From positions 10,170,633 through 10,234,632 of the forward strand of contig OZ037769.1 in assembly GCA_964035545.1 (NCBI GenBank): DNA of 64,000 nucleotides, written 5' to 3'. A program made the position numbers and the translations under genes. Origin of the DNA: Bugula neritina. Taxonomy: Eukaryota > Bryozoa > Gymnolaemata > Cheilostomatida > Bugulidae. Within the stretch, counting starts at the first letter, position 1. Every line of letters begins with the position of its first letter. Positions 44,911-59,700 of this stretch are shown in pieces. The notes under the pieces are model-generated. The model was given only the letters and a program-made list of their open reading frames with translations, was not told the origin of the DNA and searched no databases.

Positions 44911-46062
44911 ACTAATAAGTTATAACTATAAGTATAAGTAATAACTAATAAGTATAACTATAACTATAAGTATACGGTACACTTAAAGTATAAGGTTTAA
45001 TATGTCTAATCATCTAATGTCTGTAAGTTTAAGGAAATTTGAAGTCATAATAATGATCATAATTAATATTAATCATGATGAAAATCATAATGATTTTTTG
45101 ATTATAATATTGAATTTGATTTGATTTAATTATTATTATTATATCAATAGTTACAAATAAAACAGTTCCGCTTCAACTACAAGTTCAGCAGAATTAACTG
45201 CAATAAAAATGAAATCACTTCGCAATTGCAAGTTAAAAATAGAAAATAAAAATTAAAATACTTCAAGTCTAATCTTTGTAGTTTTAGTTATACTACTAGT
45301 ATTAATAGAGAAATAAATAGTAATAGTCATAATGCTAGTGTTTATTAAACACTCATACTGTATTGCTGTTAGCTTTACTTTTACTAAATTACTTTTACAC
45401 TATGTCTATCAACGTTCACGTTATATGACTACGAGTATGATTATCGCTAGTCAACTTTATATTTTTGGTTGCCGGCGAGTAAACAATTACAACACGCAAG
45501 GTTAGTTGCTAGAATAACTCGTTAATGTCATGCGAGTTCTGTCTTACTCCTCTAAGTTCATTCTTAGAGGAAGTATGAGTATCAGTTAAAATCTAATAGC
45601 TAGTAAGACTACTATAGGATTTGATAATAATAGTAACAGAGATAATAATAGTATTGGCAATACTGTTAGTACAGCAAGTTTTACACCTTGATCTATTATT
45701 TGCTACTGCTAGCCCAACACTAGTACTAATTATCTTTTAGTACTTATATAAGATTATTCTAAAATACTGTTACTGTCCTAAATAAAAAGATAAAGCAGTC
45801 GATTATAAATAACGTAGTTTTATAGTAATCTAGTATATAGCAATCTAAATAAAATACTTATTTTTACTACTCTCAGGTTCCAAAATTTCCTAGGGTATAG
45901 TGTTAGGCTTCACACATATCTTAGTTGTTATAGTTGAACTATTGTTATCCATTTTGCAGACTAGAATCAATAAGCTGAAGTAGTATATGTTGGAAGGCAA
46001 GATGTCTCCTGTTTGTTGGTGATTAGTTTATTCTGTGACACAGATAAGTAACAGCACAAAGA
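44911..46062. other. Low-complexity intergenic sequence upstream of Lunapark
   Basis: Rich in taa/tag/act triplet-like words to about 45,350, then ordinary AT-rich sequence. No gene or element border is supported. Confidence 0.5.
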
Positions 46063-49000
46063 ATGGGTTTTGTGCTGTCGAGGTTTAAAAAAGTAAGCAT
46101 GTTATACATATATATAATGTTTTCAACTGTATGCATAGGCCTTCTTGTGTGCTGTGAATTTAATGCATTGCAGCTGTACAGGCATTGTGTTTGTATAATT
46201 AGCATAAATATACTTTTGTATATTTCTAGTATATTTTTAGTGTACTTTAGCATGTTCTGATTTATTTAATCTAAATTATACTTTTTTAGTCAGCTGACTC
46301 TCCATCCACTAAGTTGGAACTTATTAACAAAGTGAGTAGCTGCCAGTCATTTATTCTACTAGGAAACATTGTATGTTGGTCAGACTCATGCATTGCTGAT
46401 CTAGCACAAGCTTTTGCACATTATCATGAAATTTCATCATTACAATTTAAATAAACACCGCAATATATAAAAAAGACATTCAATTGAAATTTTTTGTTGG
46501 CATTGGTTAACTTTTAAAAATGTCTCTAAACATGCTAGATGCTAATGTCACCTATGTATTATATAATCACAGTATTTAGTCATTGTGTTATAGTTTATAC
46601 AATGCAGCTGTGGGACTTATTCCTAGTCAGTCTCTAAACATGTATTACTGACTGAAAGTATATATCACATGCTAATATCTGCCAACCAGAGTGTGTCTGC
46701 TGTTAATTGTAGGAGTTGGCTGAAATAGAGTCTTATCGACGTCAAAACTTAGCTCTACAGAAGAAGACAGTAGCATCTTTAGTCATTTATTCAATACTCT
46801 TGTATCTTGTGTGTGCTATCCTATATTTTGTCTACTACTTCCCGGTGCTCACCCTATCTCAAAAATGTCTGCACTCCCTCCCCCTATTGGTCTTTCCAAT
46901 TTTGTAAGTATGCTGCTCTGTCATGTATACACATGTGCATTGTTGTGTCATTGTATAGGGTTGGGGTCAGAACAGCTGGTAGTTGTATCTGGAGGTCTAA
47001 AAGGGTAACATCATTCAGGATGTACTGCCAGGCCACATGTAGTGGTGTACAACAATCAATCAACTTGTGTCTGTTTTGTTCCAGGAGTCCCAATTACCAC
47101 CAGGATTACATTCATCTCTTCCTCATTCTTCTATAGCTATGTACTAGTAGTTAAGTTTGTTTCTGTTTCTCGTCCACTCTAACGTCTTCAGGAACAGCTG
47201 TGCTGTGCTACTCTCATAAGTCTTAAATATTCTTGTCTTGTCTCCCTGCTGCCATTCTTCAGATTACATAAGTTCTTTTTGTTGTTGCCTTTTTCTTGCA
47301 TCATAAACGGTGAAGTGCACACAACTTTGACCATTGCTCAATGGTACCCCCATTTATGTATGTTTATCATGAGCATTTACTCATCATATGCATAGTTATT
47401 TCTTCCTGGTATTTATTGCTAACACCTTCCTTCTTGATGGTAACTCTGTAGATTCTAGTTGGTAGTGCCTAACCTTGTGTTTCTAACCAAAATTCTTCTG
47501 TTTTCCTATTTCATACTTATTATTAGGTTTCCCTGTTACTTTCAGTATTATCATTATAATATTATGCTTCTTTGTTACTTATCAGTATTTTTATCAGTAC
47601 TTATTATTACGCATTTCCATTATCATTTCTTACTAGATAAGCATGGTATACATCAAGTAGTGGTTTAAGTTTTGCGATAGGAAAGCATTTTAGTAGTTTT
47701 TAAACAAGTTAGCGTTCAGTAAAAATTGGAAACTACACCCTCGCCAACACATAGTCATCTGATGCATAATAGCATTATCGGTTTAATAATTATTTTTATA
47801 TTTATTTTTTGAACATTATTTACACCAATTAACTTTAAAAAAACTCAAGTCATGGATTTTTTAGCCTTCGTATCAAACTAAAGGAGCATTTGGTTTCCTC
47901 TCACTATTGATTTATTTTAGTTCAGGCATTAAATGGCTATGATTTAATGTGTCTAGCATCCGAAAATCTATAATGTGAAGCTTCTAGAAAGTTTTTCTGT
48001 GTAACATGTAAACACACAGAGAAAATATGTAGCTCAGTTATAATGATTTATTTATTATTAAATAGCAGCTCTAAAATAAATATTCAAAATTAATATTACT
48101 AACGGAATGATTTTTGCTAAATTTTTTATTAAAAATTTATAATAGTTAGAGCCTCATTTTCATCTATCAGGGTGTCACGATGCACGGTGAATTATGAGAA
48201 ATAGTCTGAAGGCTTGTAGTATTCCGAATAGAATATTTGTCTTATGCTAACCTTGCCTTGTTGCAATGGCTGCTATTGGTTAGGTTCATCTATGGCCAGT
48301 ATCTACTACCTACCAACTTATTCGAGTCACCATCTTTCCAAGGTGAAATGTATTTGGTGGGACAGTTTATAGTGTGAATTTGTTACTTTTAATTTACTGT
48401 TTTAGAATCTATGGCGTGAAATCATTTCTGCACTGGTACTTTGTGAAGAGAATTTCTGAAAATGGTAAGTTAGTTTGATGGTCTGTTCTTCTGTCCTTAT
48501 GTCTATCTTAGAGCAAATTATTTAATGCCTCTGCTCTCCCCTTCTGCTTCCTATTCTTTCCCTCTTCTCTCTTCTCTCCCTTCTACTCTCCCCCCATAAA
48601 ATGTTCACAGCAGGGTTGGGGTCAATTACATGTGAATGTAATTAATTACAATTACAATTACATTTTTATACGTCAGTTACAAATTGCATTCAATTACTTG
48701 AAAAAAAAAGTAATTAATTACAACAAATTACAATTACAATTACCCTAACCCTGGTACACAGTATATATCATACTGTATGATCAGGTATGTCATGGGTATA
48801 CAGTACACACTATATTGGGACTGAGAACTGGCTAACATAGCAAAACCTACTACTAATTATAGTGGCCAGCCTCCTTTTAAATAGTCAAGTAAAACCTAAT
48901 TTGCATGTAATCTTTGTAACAGCTGTTTCATAGATTCATAACCTTATTCCTTACCCTTATAAACAAGACCACCACATTTATATTTTTGTTTTATGATTTA

Positions 49001-52000
49001 AAATATTGAATAAGCTCTCCATTATGTTTCAACTTTCAATCATCAAACACTTTCACTTCAGATGGGTAGTATGTCCTTGCACTCTATGTCAAATTGTACA
49101 AGTTCTTTTGTTTTTTTATAACTCTTGGACTTCCATTCTTCATTTAATTTTAGATCTTAAGCTGGCTGATCTGAAAGAAGAGAAAAATAAAATAGTGAGT
49201 TGTCGAAGTTGTCCTCACTCTGTAGCTATATAAATACATTGCATGTCGTGTCAACTATTGTTACTGAATTCAAGTGTAAATGTTATGCTAGTATTAAATT
49301 AAGATTATTGTAAACATGTAAATCTGTAGATTGAAGATGTGATGGAAAATGAAACATACAAAAAGGCCACAGAAATCTTGGAGAAATATGCTCCAAACAG
49401 ACTTCACAAACTCAATGAGGTATGTGACATTTGCAGAAACTTGACTTTTGTGTAACTTGAAAAATTTATTAACCAAGGCTTCTCCCCCTTGAACCTTAGT
49501 GATTTAGGATAAAAGTGTTTTGAATCCCAGGTTATCTAGTAGGTACGTTGATGAGTTTGTTTGGTGCTCTCTTGGGTCACATGTTCATCGTTTGAGCTTC
49601 TATTCCAGTAAACCATGTTTGTAATACTAGACTGCAATTCTTTGGCTGCAGCCAGTTACTTTATAACTGCTAGTCAGTTTCTAAATGATCAGATTTAATA
49701 TTCTTATTGTGTTAACAGTGTAACTCCCCTGACAAGTTGACATGTAGATACAATATTTTAGTATTCACTGCGTAGCATCAATAGGAGCATACGCTACCAA
49801 CTATAGGAACAGTGTATATGAGGACTGTAGGTATACTTAGAAATTACTCTAGATATTACGGTAGCTGGTGGACCTGTAGGATACTAGAAAGCAGGCAGGA
49901 TAAGGTATTGGATTTGATGTGTCTAATTTAGTCTAGTCGCTAAAAATAATTACAGAATGGACATAAACCTGATTTGTAAAGTTCCACATTTGTTGTCATA
50001 TGTTTACATAAATTTGTTTTGTAGAGTAAAGATGCTTCTGTTAGCATTTCTAATGCTGCTTCATCTTCTGTCAAAGCCCAATCACCTAATTCAGGTTATT
50101 CACATTCATTATTATAATATAGCACTTTGAGATTCCAATTTAATGCATTCACTTGATGAGCTTATAAGGTTTTGAGTTGCTGGTAAAAATGTTTAGTGCA
50201 AACATGCAGTGAATTAGCTCCTCCATATTCTTGCATACATGGTATGTATCATAATACTGTAGTATTACAATATTATATGCTACTAATTTGTAGAGCTCAG
50301 GCAAAGAGCCAATGCCTCTGTCCTCAGTGATAGGACTTCCTGTGCCACACCCGGACCCAATAGATCTGTTGTTGGACCAGGTTTTTACACCAATACTCCT
50401 GGTAGTAAGATGACCATGCAGCAGCGGTCTATGTATGGTATGCATCTTATTTATTGTATATTTACCAAAATCATGTGTAGATTTAACTGGGACTGCCAGT
50501 TATTTGGGTTAATAACTTGATTTTATTTGGCATTTGACAAGTTTCAGCAGTTTTAGACACAAAACGAGATTTTTTTTGAGTTGATTTTTGCTGAAAACCT
50601 ATAATGGCAAAAAGTCAGTTATATTATGCTTGTTCTTGTATCTAAGAGAAAGTTGCTCTGAATAGTACATGGATTTGATATCACCAGCTCCCGTTTTAAA
50701 GATGTTGATTTAGTGGATAGTGAAAGAGGTGTGTAGCAGCAGTTCCACAGTATGCTTATTAGACTACTTTGTGGTAGGAGGGCCTCCTGGACCGCCCTTA
50801 CCAAGGCAGATATTGCCCAGAGAGAGATCTTATGTAGACAAAATATTTGAATCTTTGGTTGGTGATGGGCCACAGAATAGATATGCGCTAATCTGCAGAT
50901 ATTGTAAATCTCACAACGGCATGGCTGTGCCCGAAGAATTTGATTACCTTGGTATGTTATGTAACAACTCAAGTCTTATCTCATGTATTTATATACCCTT
51001 TGCATAATTGAACTGTTAGATAGGTCTGCAAACCTGTCCAAATAATATATTTTTCAGCATATTATTTTAAGCATGTATGATGTTGAATGGTTTTGTATCA
51101 CAATCCCTAGTTTTATGATCACTAAACCTTGTATCATGCAAATTAAAATTTGCTAGCTGCTGTCAAACTAAGGTCAATGTATTGGAATCCAGTAAATGTG
51201 CATTCTAACTTGATCTAAATGATATAGTTTTTGTGCAATTTTGTTGATAATATAACATTTATACCTAGAAGTATTCTCAGGCTTTAGAACATAACTGTAT
51301 CTTTTTAATGTTTTGTATCATATGAATAGAGGAGACAAATCCTGAAACAGTTGTTATGCAGACTGAGTGTCATGGTTATGATTCTACAGGGTTCCGCTGC
51401 TGCTACTGTTTTCATATGAATGAGGCACGTAAGCAGAGGCCGAATGCACCTCGTCTCAACCTAGATACAACGGTAGAGTCTTCTGCAGATGATTGTCCTG
51501 AGGACAGCTTGCCTTCCGATTCCGACAGCGATGAAGGTGCGTTCATTCATCACATAAGTATTGCAGCTCTAGAGCAATTATTAGTTAAAAACTTATGTTT
51601 GGTCTGTAACTTTAGCCGTAAAATTTAGAGTTAAAAGCATTTTGAAATAGAAAAAATGTAAAACTGCAATTATTAAGCCAACTCTGTTAAAGAAGGTTTT
51701 TTCTTTTTCAACTCCTCCGTTTTACCTCTGCTGATGGCTCATTGATTAAAAGCTTAGGAAAACACTTCAACAATATTTGTTGTGGAGAAGTGCACATGAT
51801 TTTTCTGACCATCTGTTATTGATAAATAGCATTTTACTTGGTTACCAATATAAGCTTTTTAATATCATACAGGTTGTTATTCAAATCATGCCCAGGAATT
51901 TTCATTGCATTGTATGAAAGCAGGCTCTTCCCACCACTCAATTTTGCTATCTCAGTGAGAATTATCTTCCTAAAGTTGCCATGAGCTTTGTAGCTGTTAT

Positions 52001-52745
52001 ATTAGTGATTAGCCTAACATTAGGAAGTTAAAAAATAATACTTACAAGAAATTTTAAAATGCTGTACCTGATGTGTGCACTTTGGGAATAAAGTTTGTTA
52101 ATATTACTACTCTGGTGGTGAACATGCAGTCCAACAATAAAACTGGTAGTAAGCTCGTATTAATTCATATTTGATACATTTTTTTATACAATAGTTCCTT
52201 GTCAGTGGTTTATTGTTCAGTCTGGTCAGTGATTGTTTTACTGATAGTGAGTCATATTTAGAGTGAGTCATATTTAGAGTGAGTCATATTTAGAGTGAGT
52301 CATATTTAGAGTGAGTCATATTTAGAGTGAGTCATATTTAGAGTGAGTCATATTTAGAGTGAGTCATATTTAGAGTGAGTCATATTTAGAATGAGTCATA
52401 TTTAGAGTGAGTCATATTTAGAGCGAGTCATATTTAGAGTGAGTCATATTTAAAGTGAGTCATATTTAGAGTGAGTCATATTTAAAGTGAGTCATATTTA
52501 AAGTGAGTCATATTTAGAGTGAGTCATATTTAAGGAATGAGTAAGGATTAGTCATACTTATGTAATAACGTGACTTGTGCTGGTAAAGTGAGTCATCTTA
52601 ATACATTTCTGGTTATGCTGTTGTAGAGCTGGAGCGCTGTGGTGAGGTGAGAAATGGGCTTGATATCTCATCTATTCAACCATTTCAACAGGATAGGGAA
52701 TGTCTCCAACAAAATGCTGGTCAGGGTGATAAGAAAACTCTCTAA
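46063..52745 (+). CDS. LNPK: Lunapark (endoplasmic reticulum three-way junction protein), 11 exons
   Basis: Exons: 46063-46092, 46290-46331, 46713-46903, 48406-48464, 49154-49194, 49330-49419, 50025-50094, 50294-50437, 50778-50951, 51390-51536 (or from 51330) and 52627-52745. Phases agree throughout; the protein is 368 aa (388 aa with the longer exon 10). It opens MGFVLSRFKK, consistent with the N-myristoylated start of the family. A coiled coil (ELAEIESYRRQN) leads to a two-part membrane hairpin (LVIYSILLYLVCAILYFVYY and SLPLLVFPIL). A second coiled coil follows (LKLADLKEEKNKI ... MENETYKKATEILE). The C-terminal zinc ribbon is PRQILPRERSYVDKI ... LVGDGPQNRYALIC, then CxxC and CCYC pairs. Lunapark stabilises three-way junctions of the tubular ER. 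AATAAA lies near 53,180. No ER-export signal was assessed. Confidence 0.95.
48610..48745. repeat. Aattac low-complexity repeat in LNPK intron
   Basis: Multiple gtaattaattacaattac words in both orientations, self-complementary, in intron 4 of LNPK. Confidence 0.75.
52247..52535. repeat. Minisatellite, 16-bp unit, about 18 copies
   Basis: Unit gtgagtcatatttaga with few substitutions, ending about 90 bp upstream of the last LNPK exon. Each unit contains gtgagt, a perfect 5' splice-site-like word. Confidence 0.95.
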
Positions 52746-55700
52746 TTTGTGTAGAATGTTCACAAATTCCGTCAGTATGTAACTAAAACAGTGTAATAAT
52801 GTGCTCTCACTTAGCTGGTAATATGATCTAGTGTCTAGCATGTCACTTCTACTTAGGCAGTGAGCAATATACATGTTATACATGTAACCCCTGGACTCAA
52901 TGTATGGTAGCTGGTATCTTATTGGTTGGCAACCTATTGCAATAACATTGCAATAGCCATTATATATTGTTTTATTTTTATTATTGTGCTGTTTTCTCAT
53001 CTGATACTTGGTCAAGGAATTCCATGCTCTGCAGCTTCTACCACTGTTACTTGTTTATAATTTACCCACCAATCAATTTTGTGTCTATTGCTATAGTGAT
53101 GCTCTACCAGTATTGTGGTTTTGTTGGATAGCTACGGGCTCTTGTTTTCTTCCTTTTTGAGTTTGGTGAATTCTTAGAATAAATATACATAATTATGGCA
53201 AATATTGTGGGTATTTTGCTTCCTTATTACCATATATTGTACAGTGTAAAGCAAGCAGTGGGCTTCACTTTCAATTAATGTTTCAAGAGTCACTCTCAAA
53301 CAATTGTCAATATCTGATCAAGTTTACTTCAGCAAAATAATTTGTCAAGTCAAATGTTTTGATGATCTAGTGTTGATGGTGTGATAAGTTGAGATCCAGT
53401 TTCTCTAACAAGGCCTCTTCAACTTTCTCCCTTCCTACACACACCTTTAAATAATTATTATGATGACATAAAAGTATAATCAGTCAGATAGTAGTCAGGG
53501 CCCAATATGGTGCATAAGGTTATTCAAAGGATATAGAAATAATATAGCAGATTATAGGAGTTAATTTATTTATGGTAAACTGTAATAGATAGTTTCAACA
53601 TTGCTATTGCAAAACAATTGCAGACAGTGGAATTGTTGCTCAATGGAGTTTGAGTGTTTTGCTTCGAAATGCAATGAATCTATCACTTGAAGAGACAGCT
53701 TATATTTGTGCAATATTGTTGCATTTGTAACCAGTTTATATTAAATTTACTTTGAAACACTGATGGTGAATGACTTCATTGACTCAGTCATTTGGATTGT
53801 CAATAAAACATTCAACAAAATGATGGATTGTTACTGATTCATCATCATGGTAGCTCTCTGGCACCACCATGCTTGTCTCTGGCACCACCATGCTTGTCTC
53901 TGGCACCACCATGCTTGTCTCTGGCACCACCATGCTTGTCTCTAGCACCACCATGCTTGTCTGTGGTGCAGCATTAGTTTACTGTTGGTTTCATATATAC
54001 TACCATAAAAGCATGTCATGTATAGATCTAAGATAGATCCAGGTAGAATTTATTTGTGTAGCATTTAGTTTTTAGTGAAACTTATATCAGTAGTACAGGT
54101 AGATAAAGATATATAACAGTACTAAATTACTATTGGAATTTTTTCTAACTATTGGCCTTTTGAGTGATTCATAAAATTATAAAATAGTAGGCCTATTATT
54201 AATAACATTATAAAAAATACTTACCATTGAAATGATCATTCATATAAAAATGAAGCTAAACATTCATGGCAATTTTAAGTCGCACGATTTTCCGACCTGC
54301 CTGTAGCAGGTTGGTGAGGCCGGGTCTTGCAGCAACTGAATGCAGTTCTCTTGAATGGCGTGTGCATTGAATCAGTACTAATTCACTAAAATAGCTTCCA
54401 GCTGTTGCTAATAGGAAGTCATTTAATCTAGGCAAGCCTGAAACAAGATGACTTGTTATATTTGTGGCAGTTTTCTGCAGCTTCTCTTAATGAAAAGAGT
54501 GAAATACTAGGCACAAAAAGGATTGGTTTACCATTTTTTCAAAAATTTCGATATATATACAAATTCTACCCAATGCTTCCTGCCAAGGTCAAACTAAGGA
54601 ATTAAGGGTTTAGTCTTTGGCACTTAAATATAATATATTTTCCTGAAGATTTTAAGCGTTTCTAGCAAAGGGAACACTCAAGGGTATTATAGCAATGTGT
54701 TGTTATATTCTGCCCCTCTATGAGCTTGCACTGTGTCAAACTACAAGCATTGCCCGAAATGGTCTGTACAAAATTTATCATTATTTGGTGTACTATAGAA
54801 AGCCTGTCTATGTTGAAATTACCGGCCAGAATGATGTAGTTTACTATTAAAATTGGGAAATAATTCAAAAAGAACTATTATACTGTACATATGCCATGCT
54901 GTTTGTTTGAAAAATAATTCAATAACAAGATAATATTTTGATAAAACTTACAACTGCCATATCTTTCCAATTACAGAACAGCACGCTGAAGCCTACCAAA
55001 AGCTTTCAAAAGTCTATGCATAAATTGTATATGTAATTCACTGATATTTTCTGGCAGGCAACTTTAGTTCAGTCACTATATAATCTATAGTGAGTTAGAT
55101 AGAAATATCTGGATAGCCATTGGGTGACGCATACACATCTACTCTCCTACTCATTTTGTTTATAATAACTCTGCTCAGTTATGTTGCTATTTTTTTAGTT
55201 GTGATAAGATGACACTTAGAGAATTGGTGTAATTAGAACTTGTATTTTTGATGGATATTGATGGCTTTTTGTGGTTAGAACATTTTGCAAGATTACAGAT
55301 GCAAGTGGTGCAAAGCTACACAGTATGTACTCCATTACTGGTAGATTTTTATGGGCGTTGTTCCAGGTTCTCACTGAACCTGATTTCTCATATCTTTGCT
55401 AGTAGTCTGTTGGACATCTTTACAGGTTTTAGTTATCAGTGTATCTCCTTTAGTGTGTAATTGTCTTATTTATTCTCTGCAAAGTCAACTAATACTAGTT
55501 TATCTGACCAGACAGGTGGAATCTTCTTTTTATAGATTTATTGTATTTAGCTTCTCATGTCTTCTTGCCATGTTCTTGCATTCAGGGTTGGTTGTTATAA
55601 TATAACAATAGAAATATTTCTGTTATATGTTAATATTTTTATATCTGATATATGATGTCTATTATATAATTGTTTTTAAAGCCAAGGTTTACCAAGTTTC

Positions 55701-56756
55701 TTATTTCAAGCAGTTTGTCATGCCTGTGCTTCTTGAATAAGCTGAGATAAACTGTAAAATATTATTTTACTACATAAAGTTGATGAAAAGTTGTACATAA
55801 TATACTATTGTTAGACGTGTGTTTCCCCTTCTATATAGAGATAGGTTTGTATAACACTAAGCATGAAATGGGGTTTTGGGAAAACTAGCCTATTTGATGC
55901 TATAGGATCCTGGAATGCCTCAGTGAAGGTCCCTTGACAAGTGATGAATTGACAAGGGTATGATTGACCCTAATTCTTCATTATTGTGCTGACAGCTACT
56001 TCATATTATAGTAACTGCAGCTTAGTGCATGTCTCAATGGCATTACTTCTAGTGAAACTCTGCAGAATGAAACTGTTTGAAACATGAAACAAAGCAACCA
56101 TATTCCACCTAAGTTAAAGTTCATGTGGCCAAGCTAAACCGGAGGTTTTATTTCTACGCCCAACAGTCTGAATAGTTGGGATTTACTTGTGTTAGCTATA
56201 AGCTTTCATAATGTGGCTGTAACTTTAGGAAATTTCTAGTCAATGAACACAGGCTATTTTGTTTGCTTTGTCTCACATTATAATATCATCAATGAATAAT
56301 TATGCATTATAACCATGAATGTAAATATAACATAAAATTGTGCGTCACCCGGTCATGCAAGCAGTATTACAGTCATGACCCGCGAGCCGTCACTGTAGCG
56401 TGAACTGTGATAATACCAAGTCAAACTCGCATTGTTATTCACTGAGCTATAAAATGTATAGTTCCTGGTCTTAGTTATCCTAAAGCAGTGTGTAGTAGAG
56501 GGTGGCTGGCTGTTACAGACACAGTAATACTTGATATGATATTCTAACTTTGTACGAAGGACAACCAGGAAGTGAGTGTCTTCACACTAGTAAGCCTGAA
56601 CCGCTAGCAAACTACTCGAGGATTATAGTATCTTGAGCTACTAGATTTGTACTTTGTATCAGCTGCTAAGTTTTTACAAGGCAGGAGCTACTGAATTCTG
56701 AACTTTCTAATAGCTGATGTGGGTATGATATAGATGTGGATGGTGAAGCAGCAAAC
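52746..56756. other. Intergenic region between LNPK and the CUB receptor gene
   Basis: Contains the LNPK 3' UTR, a five-copy 21-bp repeat (53,855-53,961) and AT-rich sequence. A short GC-richer stretch at 54,280-54,370 has a cctgcctgtagcagg hairpin but no RNA family that I recognise. A TATA-like ctataaaat lies at 56,447, about 300 bp before the receptor ATG. Frames at 55,248-55,605 lack splice or homology support. Confidence 0.5.
53855..53961. repeat. Minisatellite, 21-bp unit, 5 copies
   Basis: Unit ctctggcaccaccatgcttgt, nearly exact in all copies. Confidence 0.95.
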
Positions 56757-59700
56757 ATGAAGACATTTCTGTTAGCTATTACAACTTTTACTGCCAGTGT
56801 AATGCTAGCAGTTACAGGTGAGGCATTTTACTGATATTTGCTATTGAAGCTGCTTCAACTTTCATAGTCTTACTTAATGTGGATATTTATAGCTGGAACA
56901 GGTGCAGGTTTTGTTGTATTCTTTTTAAATACCAAACTAAAATGGTCAGTTGGTTGTTAATAATGGCTGTCATACTCACAAATAGGGTTACCCTGAAACG
57001 CTGTTCACATCTGTACATAGTAAGGTTTCTCAAACTTTAGAGAAATTTCAGAAAGGTATGGAAATTGGTGAAAGTTTTCAACACTATAATTAAAATAGGT
57101 GTATAGCAGGTTGTCTATTGCGGCAGCAGATCAAGTAAAAGAAGTTATCTGCCCCTTGTGAACTCAAAGTGCCTGAAATAAAGTCTATAATTATACTAGA
57201 TAGTAGAAGAGAGGTAGATGAGTCATGCGTAGTTTCAGCATACTCCTGTTAACACCAATCTCTGTCTTGAAAATGGTTAATTCTAGAGTCACACCAAGGG
57301 ACATAAATCCAATATAGGAAATAAATTGCCAAAGTGGCACATCTGCTAGTAGTAGTTTGTTTATTTTTATAGCAGTTAGCTTTTTAACACTTTCTCACTT
57401 TCTGGCATTATCATAAAATCCAAACCTTCAGGCTTACAGCGTTGTCAGTGTTGTGCCAGCATTGTGTTAGTATTGTGTCAGCATTGTGTCAGCATTGTGT
57501 CAGTATTGTATCAGCATTGTGTCAGCATTGTGTTAGTATTGTGTCAGCATTGTGTTAGTATTCTGTCAGCATGGTGCCAGTTTTGTGTCAGCATCGTGTT
57601 AGTATTGTGTCAGCATTGAGTCAGAATTATAAACAGTGCTGTAATTTTTTAGGTGCAGATCTGGTACTCTGTAAAGACTCTGATACAAAATATCAAATAG
57701 AAGAGAACGTACTAAGTCCGAGAGGGGCAGACATTCCTGCTAGTCATGGCTCAGCACCCTGCAACTTGAGAATTGATGGCATTCCACCAGGCTCCTGGGT
57801 TGGCGTATTTAACATGGATACGTTCCGAAATGGTAATGCTTCTCCTAGCAAAAGCTGTAATGAGCAAGAAGCCTTCTTGCAAATAAGTTATTCAGGAAAC
57901 AGATCGTGTTTGGATCAGCCTGATAAAGGAGTTGTCTTCACTGGGTATTCAACTTCACTCTCTGCTTTAGAGTTTCAACTCACTTCTGTTATGTGGCGTA
58001 ACTATAGATCATCAGACGTGAATTTTAAGTTCACATACAGAGGTATATAATAAAAATTCTGCCTCCAGTTGTTTTTTCATTTACATTTTTACAATTCACT
58101 GAACTTTTGTTCCAGAATGTTACTAGTACTACAGTATTACAGGTTTGATGTTTCCAAGTATCTTATGATCCAACAGTTATAATTCTGGCGTGTAGTTGTT
58201 GAAATCATAATTTATCGTACACTGGGATAGTTCAAGAAAATTAGCAATTACTTCTCAATTAAAACAGGACTTATATTGTGTATGGTATAGGCTTTAAAAC
58301 TGTTGGCCATGTTTGTAAATAACATATTTTGCCGATGTCAATCACATCTATAAACATGGAGACAGGAGAACTGTATTAGACTTCATCTGCCTATATAGGT
58401 GTAGGTGCTGTAGCTGTTTGTTGTATTATACATGTAGCTGTTACTATGTTATATTAGCGTATGCAGCTGTTAGTGTGTTGCATTAGTTATTCGTGCATGT
58501 AGTTGCTACTGTTACTGTTAATGTGCATGTATCTGTTACTGTGTTGCATAAGTTGCTAAAGCGGTACACACTGGCATAAACAAAGTAGTAGAGGAAGAAG
58601 GACAGCCAGAAAATTGTATAGTCAGTCACTCCACCTACCCTGCACCATACGCTGCGGACATTGACTCTACCCTCGTGTTGACAGGCCTTAAGCTGGCCAC
58701 CACAGTTGATATTACTTTCAAAAATAGTAGCCTCTCCGGTGACTGTTCTGATTATGTTGAGATCAGTGGACTGACGTTAGCAGACGGACAATTGGCAGAC
58801 GGGAGAAAGATATGCGATAACTCACTGTTAGATAAAACCGTTCAGTTTCAAACTGTGTCCAGTCGCATCTCATTTCATTTTCGAGCAAAAAAGGAAGCAG
58901 ATGGAAAAGGTTTTCGTCTTATATACAAAGGTACTTATGTTGATATAACACTGCACCCTTTACTATATTATACTATAACACTATACCCTCTAGTATATTA
59001 TACTATAACACTGTACCCTCTAGTATACTATACTATAACACTGTATACCCTCTAGTATGCTATACTTTAACACTGTACACTCTAGTATACTATACTATAA
59101 CACTGTATACCCTCTAGTATACTATACTATAGCACTGTACCCTCTAGTATATTATGCTATAACACTGTACTCTCTAGTATAGTATAACACTGTATCCTCT
59201 ATTATACTATAACACTACACCACACTTCCAGAGCACACACACTATAGCATATCAAAGTATATTACACTACAATGCTGTATATTATAGTACACTGCAAAAA
59301 TATATTACAATACTTAAGATTTGTTATCAGTTGTGGCTATTCTCTGTATATTTGCAGTAAATGAAGCTGCTGGCTGCCCTGAAATCAACGTGCCTTACTC
59401 TGGAGTAACACAAGATAAAAGTGACCCGAACCTCACCTTTGTTATAACTTGTGACGAAGGATATTACTTTGAGAATACTTCAAATACGATGCAACAAGTA
59501 CATTGTGAGAGTGGACAGTGGCATCTAATAACTAACTGTACAGGTACTATAAATGATACATGTGCTATTACCTGCATAAAGATTACCTGTATATGTAATA
59601 CCTGCATAGGTGTCCGAAGGAGGTGTAGTAAATACCTGTTAAATACTACAGTGTTTCAAAACTCTGTTGACAAAATAACAAACCAATATTATATTGTATA

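Noticed and set aside
52247-52535. CRISPR-like array
   Set aside because: The 16-bp units are contiguous with no spacers, and the context is an animal intron.
54280-54370. Structured non-coding RNA candidate
   Set aside because: A short hairpin and raised GC content only; no match to an RNA family I know and no promoter elements.
55248-55605. Possible exons upstream of the receptor gene
   Set aside because: No acceptor/donor pairs with consistent phase and no recognisable protein; the receptor has its own signal peptide at 56,757.
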